Of a stretch of 64,000 nucleotides of DNA, positions 15,424 to 23,346 are shown in pieces. This DNA is from CAZYTX01 sp964650485 (GTDB taxonomy: Bacteria; RBG-13-61-14; DATKZS01), in NCBI GenBank assembly GCA_964650485.1, contig CAZYTX010000003.1, forward strand, positions 62,001-126,000, written 5' to 3'. The notes below the pieces were generated by a model that ran no database searches, had not been told where the DNA came from, and saw only the letters and a program-made list of their open reading frames with translations. The position numbers and the translations under genes were made by a program. Each line of letters begins with the position of its first letter. Position 1 is the stretch's first letter.

Positions 15424-16404
15424 TCACTTCGAGGACCCCGCGCACGGGACCTCCCAGTGCACCAGGTCTTTCGAGCGGGCCAGGCCCAGCTTGTTGTCGC
15501 CCCTCCTCTTGTGGGTCTTTCCCTCGGTGCGGCCGGCGTAGATGAGGTAAAAGTGGCCGTCGTGGCGGCGCCAGTCAGCCAGGAAGCAGGCGTTGGCCAC
15601 GTGGTCGGTGTTGAATTTCTCCATGGGCACATCGAGCTTTAAAAAATCGCCCCAGGAAGCCCAGTGTTTGTCCTTGTCCCCGCTGCCATCCATCTCCCTT
15701 ATGAATGGCGCCAGATCCTCGCGGCCGCCCTGGCGCGCGGTGCACACCAGCCGCCACTTGCCCTCTATCTTTATGAGCTCGCCGTTCTCGAACCATGCAG
15801 GCCCCACCTTTCCCAGCCGGGTCCATCCGGCCGGGCCCATCTCCGCCGCGACCGCTGCCCTGGGCTTCTGGAACTCCTTCCATATTAGATAGTATCGGCT
15901 TCCCTCGGCCGCCACCGCGGCGTCTATGGCCCTTCTCCATTTTGTTATGTCCCTGGCAAGCGGCTTGCCGCGCTCCCAGTTCTCCAGGTCCTTTGAGGTC
16001 GCGTAGAAGAGCTGGTTGGGCTTCCCGAACCTGTCGCCCCAGGAGTTGTAGGTGAGATAAAAGGTGTCACCCGCCACGGTGAGGTTTGGAGAGCACATGC
16101 CGATCCAGCCACCCTCCTCCCCCCGCCAGTTGAAAAGCGGCTCCGAGTACTCTTTAAAGTCCCGCGTCTTAACGCCCACCACGTGCGAGCGCTCCCTGCC
16201 GTCATCTCTATAAAAGGCCGAGAAGAAGATGTAGAACCACCCGTCCCGGAAGGCCATGCAGGCGTCCTTGGTGGACCAGCCCGGACGCGAGTACACCGGG
16301 TTCTCCAGTGTCTCCCAGTCAATGAAAGGCTCCTCCGCACGGGCACACCATACGCACGCATATAGGAGCACGAGCACGGCCGTTAAAAAATTCCCGCCTC
16401 TCAT
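15424..16404 (-). CDS. Secreted glycosidase, GH43/GH32-like five-bladed fold
   Basis: A 326-residue protein with a signal peptide (TAVLVLLYACVWCARA). Repeating blade-like segments such as GWFYIFFSAF, GDTFYLTYNSW, SRYYLIWKEF, and HFYLIYAGR, each followed by SKDLxxW or TRDFKEY, are typical of the five-bladed propeller of GH43 and related families. These enzymes remove arabinose, xylose or galactose side groups from polysaccharides. Catalytic residues cannot be placed with confidence. It lies beside the sulfatases, supporting a polysaccharide-degrading role. Confidence 0.7.
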   Translation of the reverse strand: MRGGNFLTAVLVLLYACVWCARAEEPFIDWETLENPVYSRPGWSTKDACMAFRDGWFYIFFSAFYRDDGRERSHVVGVKTRDFKEYSEPLFNWRGEEGGWIGMCSPNLTVAGDTFYLTYNSWGDRFGKPNQLFYATSKDLENWERGKPLARDITKWRRAIDAAVAAEGSRYYLIWKEFQKPRAAVAAEMGPAGWTRLGKVGPAWFENGELIKIEGKWRLVCTARQGGREDLAPFIREMDGSGDKDKHWASWGDFLKLDVPMEKFNTDHVANACFLADWRRHDGHFYLIYAGRTEGKTHKRRGDNKLGLARSKDLVHWEVPCAGSSK

Positions 16405-16518
16405 GGCATCTCCCTCCCAGGCCCTCTTCCAAACACTCCATCATACCAGTTCAGCGCCTTTTTTTTATCTTGCCATACACGGGCCTCTGGTTTGGACCTC
16501 TGCCTTGAGAAACAGTTT

Positions 16519-16547
16519 TTGATGCGCCCGCGACCGTACTCTATAAT
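16519..16547 (+). promoter_or_regulatory. Sigma-70-like promoter for leuD
   Basis: TTGATG at 16519-16524, a 17-base spacer, and a perfect TATAAT at 16542-16547, about 50 bases before the leuD start. No leader peptide with Leu codons is apparent. Confidence 0.65.
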
Positions 16548-16595
16548 AAGTACGAGTTCAGAGGCCGAAAAGAACTTATTGCAGGGGGGAGAGAA

Positions 16596-17291
16596 ATGTT
16601 ACTTAAAGGCAAGGCCTGGAAGTTCGGGGACCACGTTGACACCGACGTTATCATTCCGGCGAGGCGCCTTACCACCTTTGACCCGGAGGTATTAAAAGAC
16701 CACTGCATGGAGGGCCTGGACCCAGGGTTCGCGGACAAGGTGAACCCCGGCGACATCATGGTTGCGGGCCAGAACTTCGGGTGCGGGTCCAGCAGGGAGC
16801 ACGCGCCCATATCCATCAAGGCCGCGGGCGTCTCCTGCGTTATCGCCAAGAGCTTCGCGCGCATCTTCTTCAGGAACGCGTTCAACATCGGCCTGCCGGT
16901 GCTGGTCTCGCAGGACGCGCCCGGGGGTGTCGAGACCGGGGACGAGCTCGAGATGGACCTTTCATCGGGCGCCATAAGGAACATCACCCGGGGGACAGAG
17001 TACATGGCCGAGCCGGTGCCCGGGTTCATGCAGGAGCTGGTGGAAGACGGAGGTCTCATGGAGCACGTGAAGAAGATCATGGCCCGGGGCGGCCTCGAGA
17101 GCAGCGAAGCACCCGCTGATACGGAAAGTAATAAGGAGGAGGGCGCGCAGCAACGCGGCGAGAGGATGATGGCGCTGGAGAACGAGCCCGGGCCCGAGGG
17201 CAAGACCGCACCCTGGGTGGAGGAGGAAGAGGAAGCCCCTGCACCCGCGGCTGAAGAGGAACTGGAAGAAGAAGAGGATGAGCAGGAGTAG
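16596..17291 (+). CDS. leuD: 3-isopropylmalate dehydratase small subunit with acidic extension
   Basis: Residues 1-165 are a normal LeuD: KFGDHVDTDVIIPARRLTT at the start and NFGCGSSREHAPISIKAAG for substrate recognition. With LeuC it isomerises 2-isopropylmalate to 3-isopropylmalate in leucine synthesis. The usual length is about 165 residues; here 231, because about 65 extra residues follow, ending in a Glu-rich stretch (EEELEEEEDEQE). The start follows GGGGGGAGAG. leuB comes next after 195 bases. leuC, normally immediately upstream, is absent from the window. Homoaconitase-type small subunits are similar, but the adjoining leuB supports leuD. Confidence 0.9.
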   Translation: MLLKGKAWKFGDHVDTDVIIPARRLTTFDPEVLKDHCMEGLDPGFADKVNPGDIMVAGQNFGCGSSREHAPISIKAAGVSCVIAKSFARIFFRNAFNIGLPVLVSQDAPGGVETGDELEMDLSSGAIRNITRGTEYMAEPVPGFMQELVEDGGLMEHVKKIMARGGLESSEAPADTESNKEEGAQQRGERMMALENEPGPEGKTAPWVEEEEEAPAPAAEEELEEEEDEQE

Positions 17292-17422
17292 GCTCGACTG
17301 CAAAGCCGAGAAAAATATCCTTGGACTTAAATTGTGATATTCCTTATAAGCCCTGAAGGGGCGACATAATTCGGAGGGATGATTCAAACATGGGGTGTGA
17401 AACATAGCGCAAGAGCGAGGCT

Positions 17423-17447
17423 CCCGGCTTGCATTATGCCAGCCGGG
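17423..17447 (+). other. Hairpin in the leuD-leuB gap
   Basis: CCCGGCT at 17423-17429 pairs with AGCCGGG at 17441-17447 around an 11-base loop. No T run follows, so it is probably not a terminator; it could stabilise or process the leuDB transcript. The rest of the 195-base gap shows nothing recognisable. Confidence 0.35.
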
Positions 17448-17486
17448 ATTAAGGGTCCCTCAATTCAGGTTGGAGAGTGAACTAAA

Positions 17487-18560
17487 GTGGCGGATACGTA
17501 CAGGATAGCGGTGGTGCCGGGAGACGGCACCGGCCCCGAGGTGGTTGAACAGGGCATGAAAGCGCTCAGGGCCGCGGGGGAGAGGTTCAATATCAAATTC
17601 GAGTACAAGCGCTTCGACCTCGGGGGAGACAGGTATTTGTCAACGGGCGAGGTGCTGCCGGACCAAGAGCTCGATGAGCTGCGCGGCTTTAACGCCATAT
17701 ACCTTGGCGCCCTGGGCCACCCGGAGGTAAGGCCCGGCATCCTGGAAAAGGGCCTCCTGCTGCGCTTGCGCTTCGAGCTGGACCAGTACGTGAACCTGCG
17801 GCCGATAAAGCTATACCCTGGGGTATACACTCCGCTGAAGGACAAGGGGCCGGAGCAGGTTGACATGGCGGTGGTTCGCGAGAATACCGAGGGCCTGTAC
17901 GCTGGGGCCGGCGGGTTCCTGAAGAGGGGCACACCCGAAGAGGTGGCCATCCAGACCTCGATCAACACCAGGAAGGGCGTGGAGCGGTGCGTTCGCTTCG
18001 CATTCGAGTACTGCATGAAAAGGGACCGGCCGGAGAAGAAGGTCACCCTGTGCGGCAAAACCAACGTGCTCACGTACGCCTTCGACCTGTGGGAGCGCGC
18101 CTTCCGCGGGGTGGCCGAGGAGTACCCGGATGTTAAAGCCGACTACGCCCACGTTGACGCCATCTGCATGTGGATGATAAAGGACCCCGAGTGGTTCGAC
18201 GTTATCGTGACCGACAACATGTTCGGTGACATCATAACCGACCTGGGGGCCATCATACAGGGCGGCATGGGGATAGCCGCGGGTGGCAACCTGAACCCGG
18301 AGGGGGTGTCAATGTTCGAGCCCATCGGGGGGAGCGCGCCCAAGTACACGGGCAAGGACATGATCAACCCCCTGGCCGCCATAGCCGCGGCCCAGATGAT
18401 GCTGGAGACACTGGGGGAGGAGCAGGCCGCAAGCGCGGTGGAGCGGGCCATAATCAAGGTCATAAACAACGACCTCGATGGCATGCAGGCCGGGAAGATG
18501 GGCATGACCACCTCCCAGGTGGGCGACAGGGTCGCGGAATACGTCTCCGCTGAAAAGTAG
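17487..18560 (+). CDS. leuB: 3-isopropylmalate dehydrogenase
   Basis: A 357-residue decarboxylating dehydrogenase that oxidises 3-isopropylmalate with NAD. It shows VVPGDGTGPEVVEQGMKAL at the start, VVRENTEGLYAGAGG, the Lys/Tyr/Asp catalytic region with YAHVDAICMWMIKDPEWFDV, and VTDNMFGDIITDLGAIIQGG. GTG 17487 follows GGAGAG. It is a member of the isocitrate/isopropylmalate dehydrogenase family; tartrate or isocitrate relatives are possible, but leuD next to it makes leuB the best call. Confidence 0.92.
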   Translation: MADTYRIAVVPGDGTGPEVVEQGMKALRAAGERFNIKFEYKRFDLGGDRYLSTGEVLPDQELDELRGFNAIYLGALGHPEVRPGILEKGLLLRLRFELDQYVNLRPIKLYPGVYTPLKDKGPEQVDMAVVRENTEGLYAGAGGFLKRGTPEEVAIQTSINTRKGVERCVRFAFEYCMKRDRPEKKVTLCGKTNVLTYAFDLWERAFRGVAEEYPDVKADYAHVDAICMWMIKDPEWFDVIVTDNMFGDIITDLGAIIQGGMGIAAGGNLNPEGVSMFEPIGGSAPKYTGKDMINPLAAIAAAQMMLETLGEEQAASAVERAIIKVINNDLDGMQAGKMGMTTSQVGDRVAEYVSAEK

Positions 18561-18604
18561 ACCGCCATGTCTATGCTGGTTTAGGATATCCGGGGCCTTT
18601 CCTG

Positions 18605-19750
18605 ATGAAGCACCGTGTCGTAGAGCTGCTTGTCTGTCCGCGATGCGGCGCGGAGCTCTCTGTTCTCTCCGCTGCGGAAACCGAGTCCCGCCCCCGGCCG
18701 GACTTGTCAGGGAAAACCCCCGGATGCTCTCGCTACTGCTCACTGCACGACATCCGCCTGCCGCTCCCGCCCGACCGGGATACTCCCGACTGTTCGGGCT
18801 GCTACGGCATGGAGGTGATGTCCGGCTCTCTCGTCTGCGAAAGGGGACACCGGCATTGCATCGAGGGCGGGGTCCCGCGGCTTCTTGCCGAAGAGACCAG
18901 CGGAAAAGATGAGCGCACGTCTTATTCATTCGGGTACGAATGGCTCCGCTTCCGGGTGGACATGGCCTCCGAGGAGCGCGAGGTGTTCCTTTCCGAAACC
19001 CAGTCAGGGCCCGGGGAGTTCCCCGGCAAGCTGGCGCTGGACGCAGGGTGCGGCATGGGCAGGTTCACCGCGGCCGCCGCTGAGCTGGGGGCAGAGGTGG
19101 TGGGCCTGGACATCTCGCCCGCGACCCGGGCGGCTTTCGAGAAGACAAGAAACCTGCCCATGATGCACGTGGTCAGGGGGGACATAACGAGGCCGCCGCT
19201 CAGGGCGGGAGCATTCGATATTGTATACAGCCTGGGGGTGCTGCACCACGCCCCCGACACCAGGGCGGCGCTCGACTCCATCGTCCCCCTCGCCCGCATA
19301 GGCGGGACCGTGGCCTTCTGGGTATACGGGAAGGCCGGCAAATACGAAGAATTCGTAAGCAACCCGCTCGAGCCCGGACGCGCGCAGTTCATCGAGAGGC
19401 GGCCGTGGCTGCGGCGCCCCTACTGGCTGGGTCTCAAGGCCAGGACCGCGGCTTCGGACTCGATCAGGGCCGTAACCATCAGGCTGCCGGTCCCCCTGCT
19501 CTATAATGTCTGCCGCCTGCTTGTGCCCCTGGGCGCGGTCCCTCTCATAAAGCACTTCACCTTTTCATCGCACCCTGACCCGCGTGTGCGCTTGCAGGAG
19601 AACTTCGACTGGCTCTCGCCCCCCTTTCAGCACAAGCACACAAAGGAAGAGGTGCGGGCATGGATTTGCGAACTGGGCATGCGGGAGGAGAAGATGCTCG
19701 AGCACGGGCTGGTGCCCAAGGTGGGTTTCAAGGCGCGCAGGGAATCATAA
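18605..19750 (+). CDS. SAM-dependent methyltransferase with N-terminal zinc-ribbon (Trm112-like)
   Basis: A 381-residue protein. The first 90 residues carry Cys pairs (CPRCG at 11-15, DCSGCYG, VCERGHRH) like a Trm112/RNA-polymerase-type zinc ribbon. The rest is a class I methyltransferase with motif I LALDAGCGMGRFTAAAAELG and motif IV-like FDIVYSLGVLHHAPD. The C-terminal 150 residues have hydrophobic stretches (VPLLYNVCRLLVPLGAVPLI), suggesting membrane contact. Similar proteins are frequent near polysaccharide or lipid loci. The substrate is unknown. Confidence 0.8.
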   Translation: MKHRVVELLVCPRCGAELSVLSAAETESRPRPDLSGKTPGCSRYCSLHDIRLPLPPDRDTPDCSGCYGMEVMSGSLVCERGHRHCIEGGVPRLLAEETSGKDERTSYSFGYEWLRFRVDMASEEREVFLSETQSGPGEFPGKLALDAGCGMGRFTAAAAELGAEVVGLDISPATRAAFEKTRNLPMMHVVRGDITRPPLRAGAFDIVYSLGVLHHAPDTRAALDSIVPLARIGGTVAFWVYGKAGKYEEFVSNPLEPGRAQFIERRPWLRRPYWLGLKARTAASDSIRAVTIRLPVPLLYNVCRLLVPLGAVPLIKHFTFSSHPDPRVRLQENFDWLSPPFQHKHTKEEVRAWICELGMREEKMLEHGLVPKVGFKARRES

Positions 19751-19755
19751 TTACA

Positions 19756-19776
19756 GAGGGGGATGCATGCCCCCTC
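19756..19776 (+). other. Hairpin after the methyltransferase gene
   Basis: GAGGGGG at 19756-19762 pairs with CCCCCTC at 19770-19776 around ATGCATG. It lies 5 bases after the stop codon. No T run follows, so termination is uncertain. Confidence 0.35.
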
Positions 19777-19893
19777 GTACCACAATGACTGGTACTCTCC
19801 GAATTTTTCCGGGTGCTCGATCGAAAGCTCGGCAACGTTCATGTTGTCCTCCGTTCTTGTTACCGTCCGGTTTGATGTTTATCCTAGTACGGA

Positions 19894-21075
19894 ATGGTGG
19901 ACGATGGCAAAGAAAAGGCTGCGAGCTCCGCGCCGCCCGTTTTCGAGCAGGGCCCTATCCGGCCGCCCTCGGAGGCCCGGTCGCTTTTGGTGCGTGTGAC
20001 CCGGAACTGCCACTGGAACAAGTGCGAGTTCTGCCCGGTGTACAAGGGCCAGAGGTTCTCCCGGCGGAGCGTTTCCGAGGTCAAGGAAGACATCCGGGCC
20101 ATGGCCTTCTGGTACGAGCACGCGGTCTCCGAGTCCTGGCGCCTGGGCTTCGGGGGCAGGCTGGACCAGGGCTCCCTGCCCGCGATCTATCAGCGAAACC
20201 ATGACAACCCTTACATGCACTCCATACTCATATGGCTCTCCGGGGGCGGGACGAGCGCTTTCCTCCAGGACGCGGACTCGATCCTCCTCAAGCCGGATGA
20301 CCTCGCAGACATACTGCGCTTTCTGCGCGAGACCTTCCCCGGCCTCCGCCGGGTGACCACCTACTCTCGCTCCAGCACCTGCTCGAAGCGGGGAGCCGAG
20401 GACCTCGCAAAGCTGAAGCAGGCGGGCATGGACCGGGTGCACATAGGCCTGGAGAGCGGCTCCGACCGAGTGCTTGAAAAGGTGAACAAGGGGGCCACCG
20501 CCGATGTGCACGTGCAGGGGGGCGTGAACGTGAAGCAGGCCGGCCTTGAGTTGTCCGAATACGTCATGCCCGGGCTGGGCGGCAAGGAGCTCTCCGAAGA
20601 GCACGCGAGAGAGACCGCGCGGGTGCTCAGCAGGATTGACCCGGACTTCATACGCATCCGCTCCTTGGGTCTGAGAAGAGGCATCATAATGTATGAGAGC
20701 TGGCAGCAGGGAGAGTTCGAGCCCTTGAACGACGAGGATACAGCGGCCGAGCTCAAGCTCTTCATCCAGGGACTTGAGGGCATAAGCTCGCAGGTGGTGA
20801 GCGACCACATCTTGAACCTTCTGCCCGAGGTCGAGGGCAAGCTGCCGGAGGACAAGCAAAGGATTATCGAGGTCATTGACAGGTTCCTGGGACTCCCGGA
20901 CGAGGAGCGGACAACCTATGTGGTGGGGAGAAGATTCGGGCTGTTCGAGGGACTGGACGACCTGGAGGAGCCCACTCAGAGGTCGGCTGCAAGAAGGGCC
21001 ATGCAAAAGCTCAGGGAGCAGGGCGGCGAAAACATACATGACACTATCCGGGACATAATCAGCCGCTTCATATGA
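19894..21075 (+). CDS. Radical SAM protein with CX4CX2C cluster motif
   Basis: A 393-residue radical SAM enzyme. The cluster motif is C39-HWNK-C44-EF-C47 in TRNCHWNKCEFCPVYKG, a CX4CX2C variant rather than the common CX3CX2C. HIGLESGSDRVLEKVNKGAT is the usual beta-strand motif near the SAM site, and the segment LSEYVMPGLGGKELSEEHA follows. Proteins with the WNKCxFCxVYKG signature are widespread in anaerobes and of unknown function. The gene stands alone. Confidence 0.85.
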   Translation: MVDDGKEKAASSAPPVFEQGPIRPPSEARSLLVRVTRNCHWNKCEFCPVYKGQRFSRRSVSEVKEDIRAMAFWYEHAVSESWRLGFGGRLDQGSLPAIYQRNHDNPYMHSILIWLSGGGTSAFLQDADSILLKPDDLADILRFLRETFPGLRRVTTYSRSSTCSKRGAEDLAKLKQAGMDRVHIGLESGSDRVLEKVNKGATADVHVQGGVNVKQAGLELSEYVMPGLGGKELSEEHARETARVLSRIDPDFIRIRSLGLRRGIIMYESWQQGEFEPLNDEDTAAELKLFIQGLEGISSQVVSDHILNLLPEVEGKLPEDKQRIIEVIDRFLGLPDEERTTYVVGRRFGLFEGLDDLEEPTQRSAARRAMQKLREQGGENIHDTIRDIISRFI

Positions 21076-21164
21076 CATCACTTGCAAAAGCGTTGCCCGT
21101 GTTCAAGACCAGGCATGCATTCAAGCCCGGCAGCGGCGGCCTTCCTTTTTCCACTCAACCGCGG

Positions 21165-21193
21165 TTGCACTCTCCATAAATTTAGTATAAAAT
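21165..21193 (+). promoter_or_regulatory. Promoter for the outer-membrane protein genes
   Basis: TTGCAC (21165-21170), 17-base spacer, TAAAAT (21188-21193). Transcription would start around 21200, a few bases before ATG 21205, which lacks a Shine-Dalgarno sequence. This supports 21205 as the start and a near-leaderless message. Confidence 0.5.
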
Positions 21194-21204
21194 ATGCCAT
21201 AATC

Positions 21205-21846
21205 ATGTATAATTTAATTAAAATTGTTAAGAATTTGATTAACTGTTTTGTGCTCGCGGTCTTGACGGCGCTCCTCATGTGCCAGCCGGCCCGGGCAGAG
21301 AAGGGGGCCGTGCACCTGGGCCTTGCATCCCACTTTGTATGGCCTCAAATGGACGTTGCCGAGTTCGAGCCCGGCCTCTCCTACGGCGCCGTGTTCCATT
21401 ACTGGCTGAACGACACCACCAGCATCGAGCTCGGCTACGAGTACATGAACTTTAAAAGCCCTCTGGACGCGGGTGGTGAAGGTGAGCACATAAGCTACGT
21501 CACCAATATAATCGAGGGCGGGGCCAGGTACAGGCCGGAGCTTGATTTTATCATGACGCCTTTTGTGGAGGCCGGGATAGGCTACCAGTTCTGGAGCACG
21601 GACCCTGGTGTGGACTTCCTGGATTCCAGGAGCGGGAACTCGGTGGCCTACTTCTTGGGCAGCGGACTTGTATACCATTTCAGGAAGCTCTTCCTGGCGT
21701 CGCTTTCCGTGCGCTGGCACTATATGCCCATGCACGAGCACATAGTGGTGGAGACGGACGATGCAGGGGGGAACGTTCGCGAGCGGAACCTGAGAGACGT
21801 GAGCTACCTATCCGCGGGGATTGAAATGGTGTGGAGACTGAAGTGA
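21205..21846 (+). CDS. Outer-membrane beta-barrel protein
   Basis: A 213-residue protein with a signal peptide (LINCFVLAVLTALLMCQPAR ending at Ala) and strands alternating aromatic and small residues (SIELGYEYMNF, FVEAGIGYQFW, LASLSVRWHYMPM), ending in the aromatic-containing EMVWRLK. This suits an eight-stranded OmpW/OmpA-like barrel. An upstream in-frame start at 21082 exists but would put a non-coding-looking leader in front; ATG 21205 matches the signal peptide and the promoter. The next gene is 13 bases away and of the same type. Confidence 0.8.
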   Translation: MYNLIKIVKNLINCFVLAVLTALLMCQPARAEKGAVHLGLASHFVWPQMDVAEFEPGLSYGAVFHYWLNDTTSIELGYEYMNFKSPLDAGGEGEHISYVTNIIEGGARYRPELDFIMTPFVEAGIGYQFWSTDPGVDFLDSRSGNSVAYFLGSGLVYHFRKLFLASLSVRWHYMPMHEHIVVETDDAGGNVRERNLRDVSYLSAGIEMVWRLK

Positions 21847-21859
21847 AGGAGAGGTGGAG

Positions 21860-22360
21860 ATGAAGAGGACGGCCATTGCATTTGTGGTGGTAATCATGTT
21901 CGCGGGGGGCGCCGCGGCCCAGGAGCAGGCCGGCTCTCTCACCAGCAGGGGCGGCTACGTGAGCATCGGCATTGCCGGCGGCATGCTTATAGACCCGGAC
22001 ATGGCCGGCGGCGCCTTCAGCCTGGACTACTACGTGACCGACGAGATATCGGTGGGTCCCTACTTTGTGGGGGGCGGGTACGAGGACAACAGCTTCTGGG
22101 GTGTGAGCGGGCAGGTGAAGTTCTCCGCGCCCCTGGCCGGGAACGCCAGTGTCAGGCCCTACGGCCAGCTGGGCATCGGGTTCGTGGAGTTGGACTTCGA
22201 AGACAGGGAGGACGACCCGGAGATGACCTACTTCTTTCCTTTGGCAGGCGGGTTCGAGTTCGAGCTTACCGACATCCTGTCTTTGGACGTGGGCGGCCAG
22301 TTCCACGTGACCGAGGACACCTTTGCAGGCGCCATGGTGGGCTTACGGGTGCTGCTCTGA
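21860..22360 (+). CDS. Outer-membrane beta-barrel protein, second copy
   Basis: A 166-residue protein with a signal peptide (AIAFVVVIMFAGGAAAQ) and barrel-like strands (FSLDYYVTDEISVGPYFVG, VRPYGQLGIGFVELDF, LSLDVGGQFHVTED). ATG 21860 is placed 8 bases after AAGGAG (21846-21851); GTG 21854 would be too close. It probably shares a transcript with the preceding barrel gene. Cargo or ligand unknown. Confidence 0.75.
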   Translation: MKRTAIAFVVVIMFAGGAAAQEQAGSLTSRGGYVSIGIAGGMLIDPDMAGGAFSLDYYVTDEISVGPYFVGGGYEDNSFWGVSGQVKFSAPLAGNASVRPYGQLGIGFVELDFEDREDDPEMTYFFPLAGGFEFELTDILSLDVGGQFHVTEDTFAGAMVGLRVLL

Positions 22361-22368
22361 GCCGGAAA

Positions 22369-22462
22369 GATAAAAACGCCAAGCGCGCCAAGGAACGCCA
22401 AGAATTTATTCTGTTTTTTCCTCTGCGCCTTTGCGCCTCTGCGTGAAACAAAAACCTTTGCG
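22369..22462. repeat. CGCCAAG / CTTTGCG inverted repeat element
   Basis: Left arm: ACGCCAAGCGCGCCAAGGAA and CGCCAAGAA; right arm about 40 bases on: CTCTGCGCCTTTGCGCCTCT and GCGTGAAAC. The arms form an imperfect inverted repeat. The element sits between the converging outer-membrane gene and the PEP mutase-family gene. Copies or halves occur at 30691-30724 and 48474-48556. Confidence 0.6.
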
Positions 22463-22483
22463 GTTTAAGAAAAGTCTTTGCCT

Positions 22484-23334
22484 TCAGTCCCACTTGTAAT
22501 TCTCGTCGAGCGCATACTTTTCCTCCACCCCTATCATCCTGGTGAACTCATTGAAGTCCATCATCTGATCGCGTATGGCCTCGGTGTCCCCGTGCTCGAT
22601 CAGGTGCCGGAAGGTCTTATCCAGCGCTTTGGCCGCGGCGAACAGCCCGGAGAGCACGTACCCCACCGAGAAGAAGCCCATCTCCTGGAGCTCGGAAAGC
22701 GGCAGCAGCGGGGTCCGGCCACCCTCGATGCAGTTCACCACCAGGGGCGGCGGGACCTCGGCCGCTATCCTCTTCATCTCCTCCCTGGTGCGGGGGGCCT
22801 CCACGAATATGAGGGTGGCCCCGGCCTCCTTGTAGACCCTGCCACGGCGGATGGCCTCGTCCAGGCCCAGCGGGTCCCGGGCGTCCGTCCGCGCGGTGAT
22901 GATAAAGGGCCGGTCGCCCCTGGCGTCGGCCGCGGCCCTCACCTTGGCAGCGTGCTCCTCCATGGGCACCACCGACTTGCCGCGCATGTGGCCGCAGCGC
23001 TTGGGCCAGGTCTGGTCCTCGAGCAGCACCCCCCGGCGCCCATATTGAGGGCCTCCTTTACCGGCCTGTATACGTTGAGCGGTCCCCCGAACCCGGTGTC
23101 GCCGTCTATAACAACCCCGATGTCCACCGCGTTCACCACCCGCCGGGCCACGTTCAGCACCTCGGTCTGGGTGAGCAGCCCGAAGTCGGGCTCGCCCAGG
23201 TGGGAGGCGGCCACACCGAAGCCGGTCACCACCACCGAGTGGAACCCGGCCCGCTCGGCTATCTTTGCGGAGAACACGTCGTACACCCCCGCGGCCAGCA
23301 CCACCTTTCTCTGCTCGATCAAGGGATGCACCAT
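22484..23334 (-). pseudogene. PEP mutase / isocitrate lyase superfamily protein, frameshifted
   Basis: Two leftward frames make one protein. The first (23334 to about 23035) runs AGVYDVFSAKIAERAGFHSV and VVIDGDTGFGGPLNVYRPVK; the second (to 22484) runs LLEDQTWPKRCGHMRGKSVV, FIITARTDARDPLGLDEAI and FVEAPRTREEMKRIAAE. This is the isocitrate lyase/PEP mutase TIM barrel with the GDTGFGG and CGHM(R)GK motifs. The span is 851 bases, one short of 284 codons. The break is at GCCGGGGGG followed by TGCTGCTC; one more G restores GGVLLEDQ. Members are oxaloacetate decarboxylases, methylisocitrate lyase relatives, or carboxyphosphonoenolpyruvate mutases, so the substrate is open. Confidence 0.85.
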
Positions 23335-23346
23335 GACAGTTCTCCT

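Noticed and set aside
17423..17447. Leucine attenuator before leuB
   Set aside because: A hairpin is present but there is no leader peptide with Leu codons and no T run.
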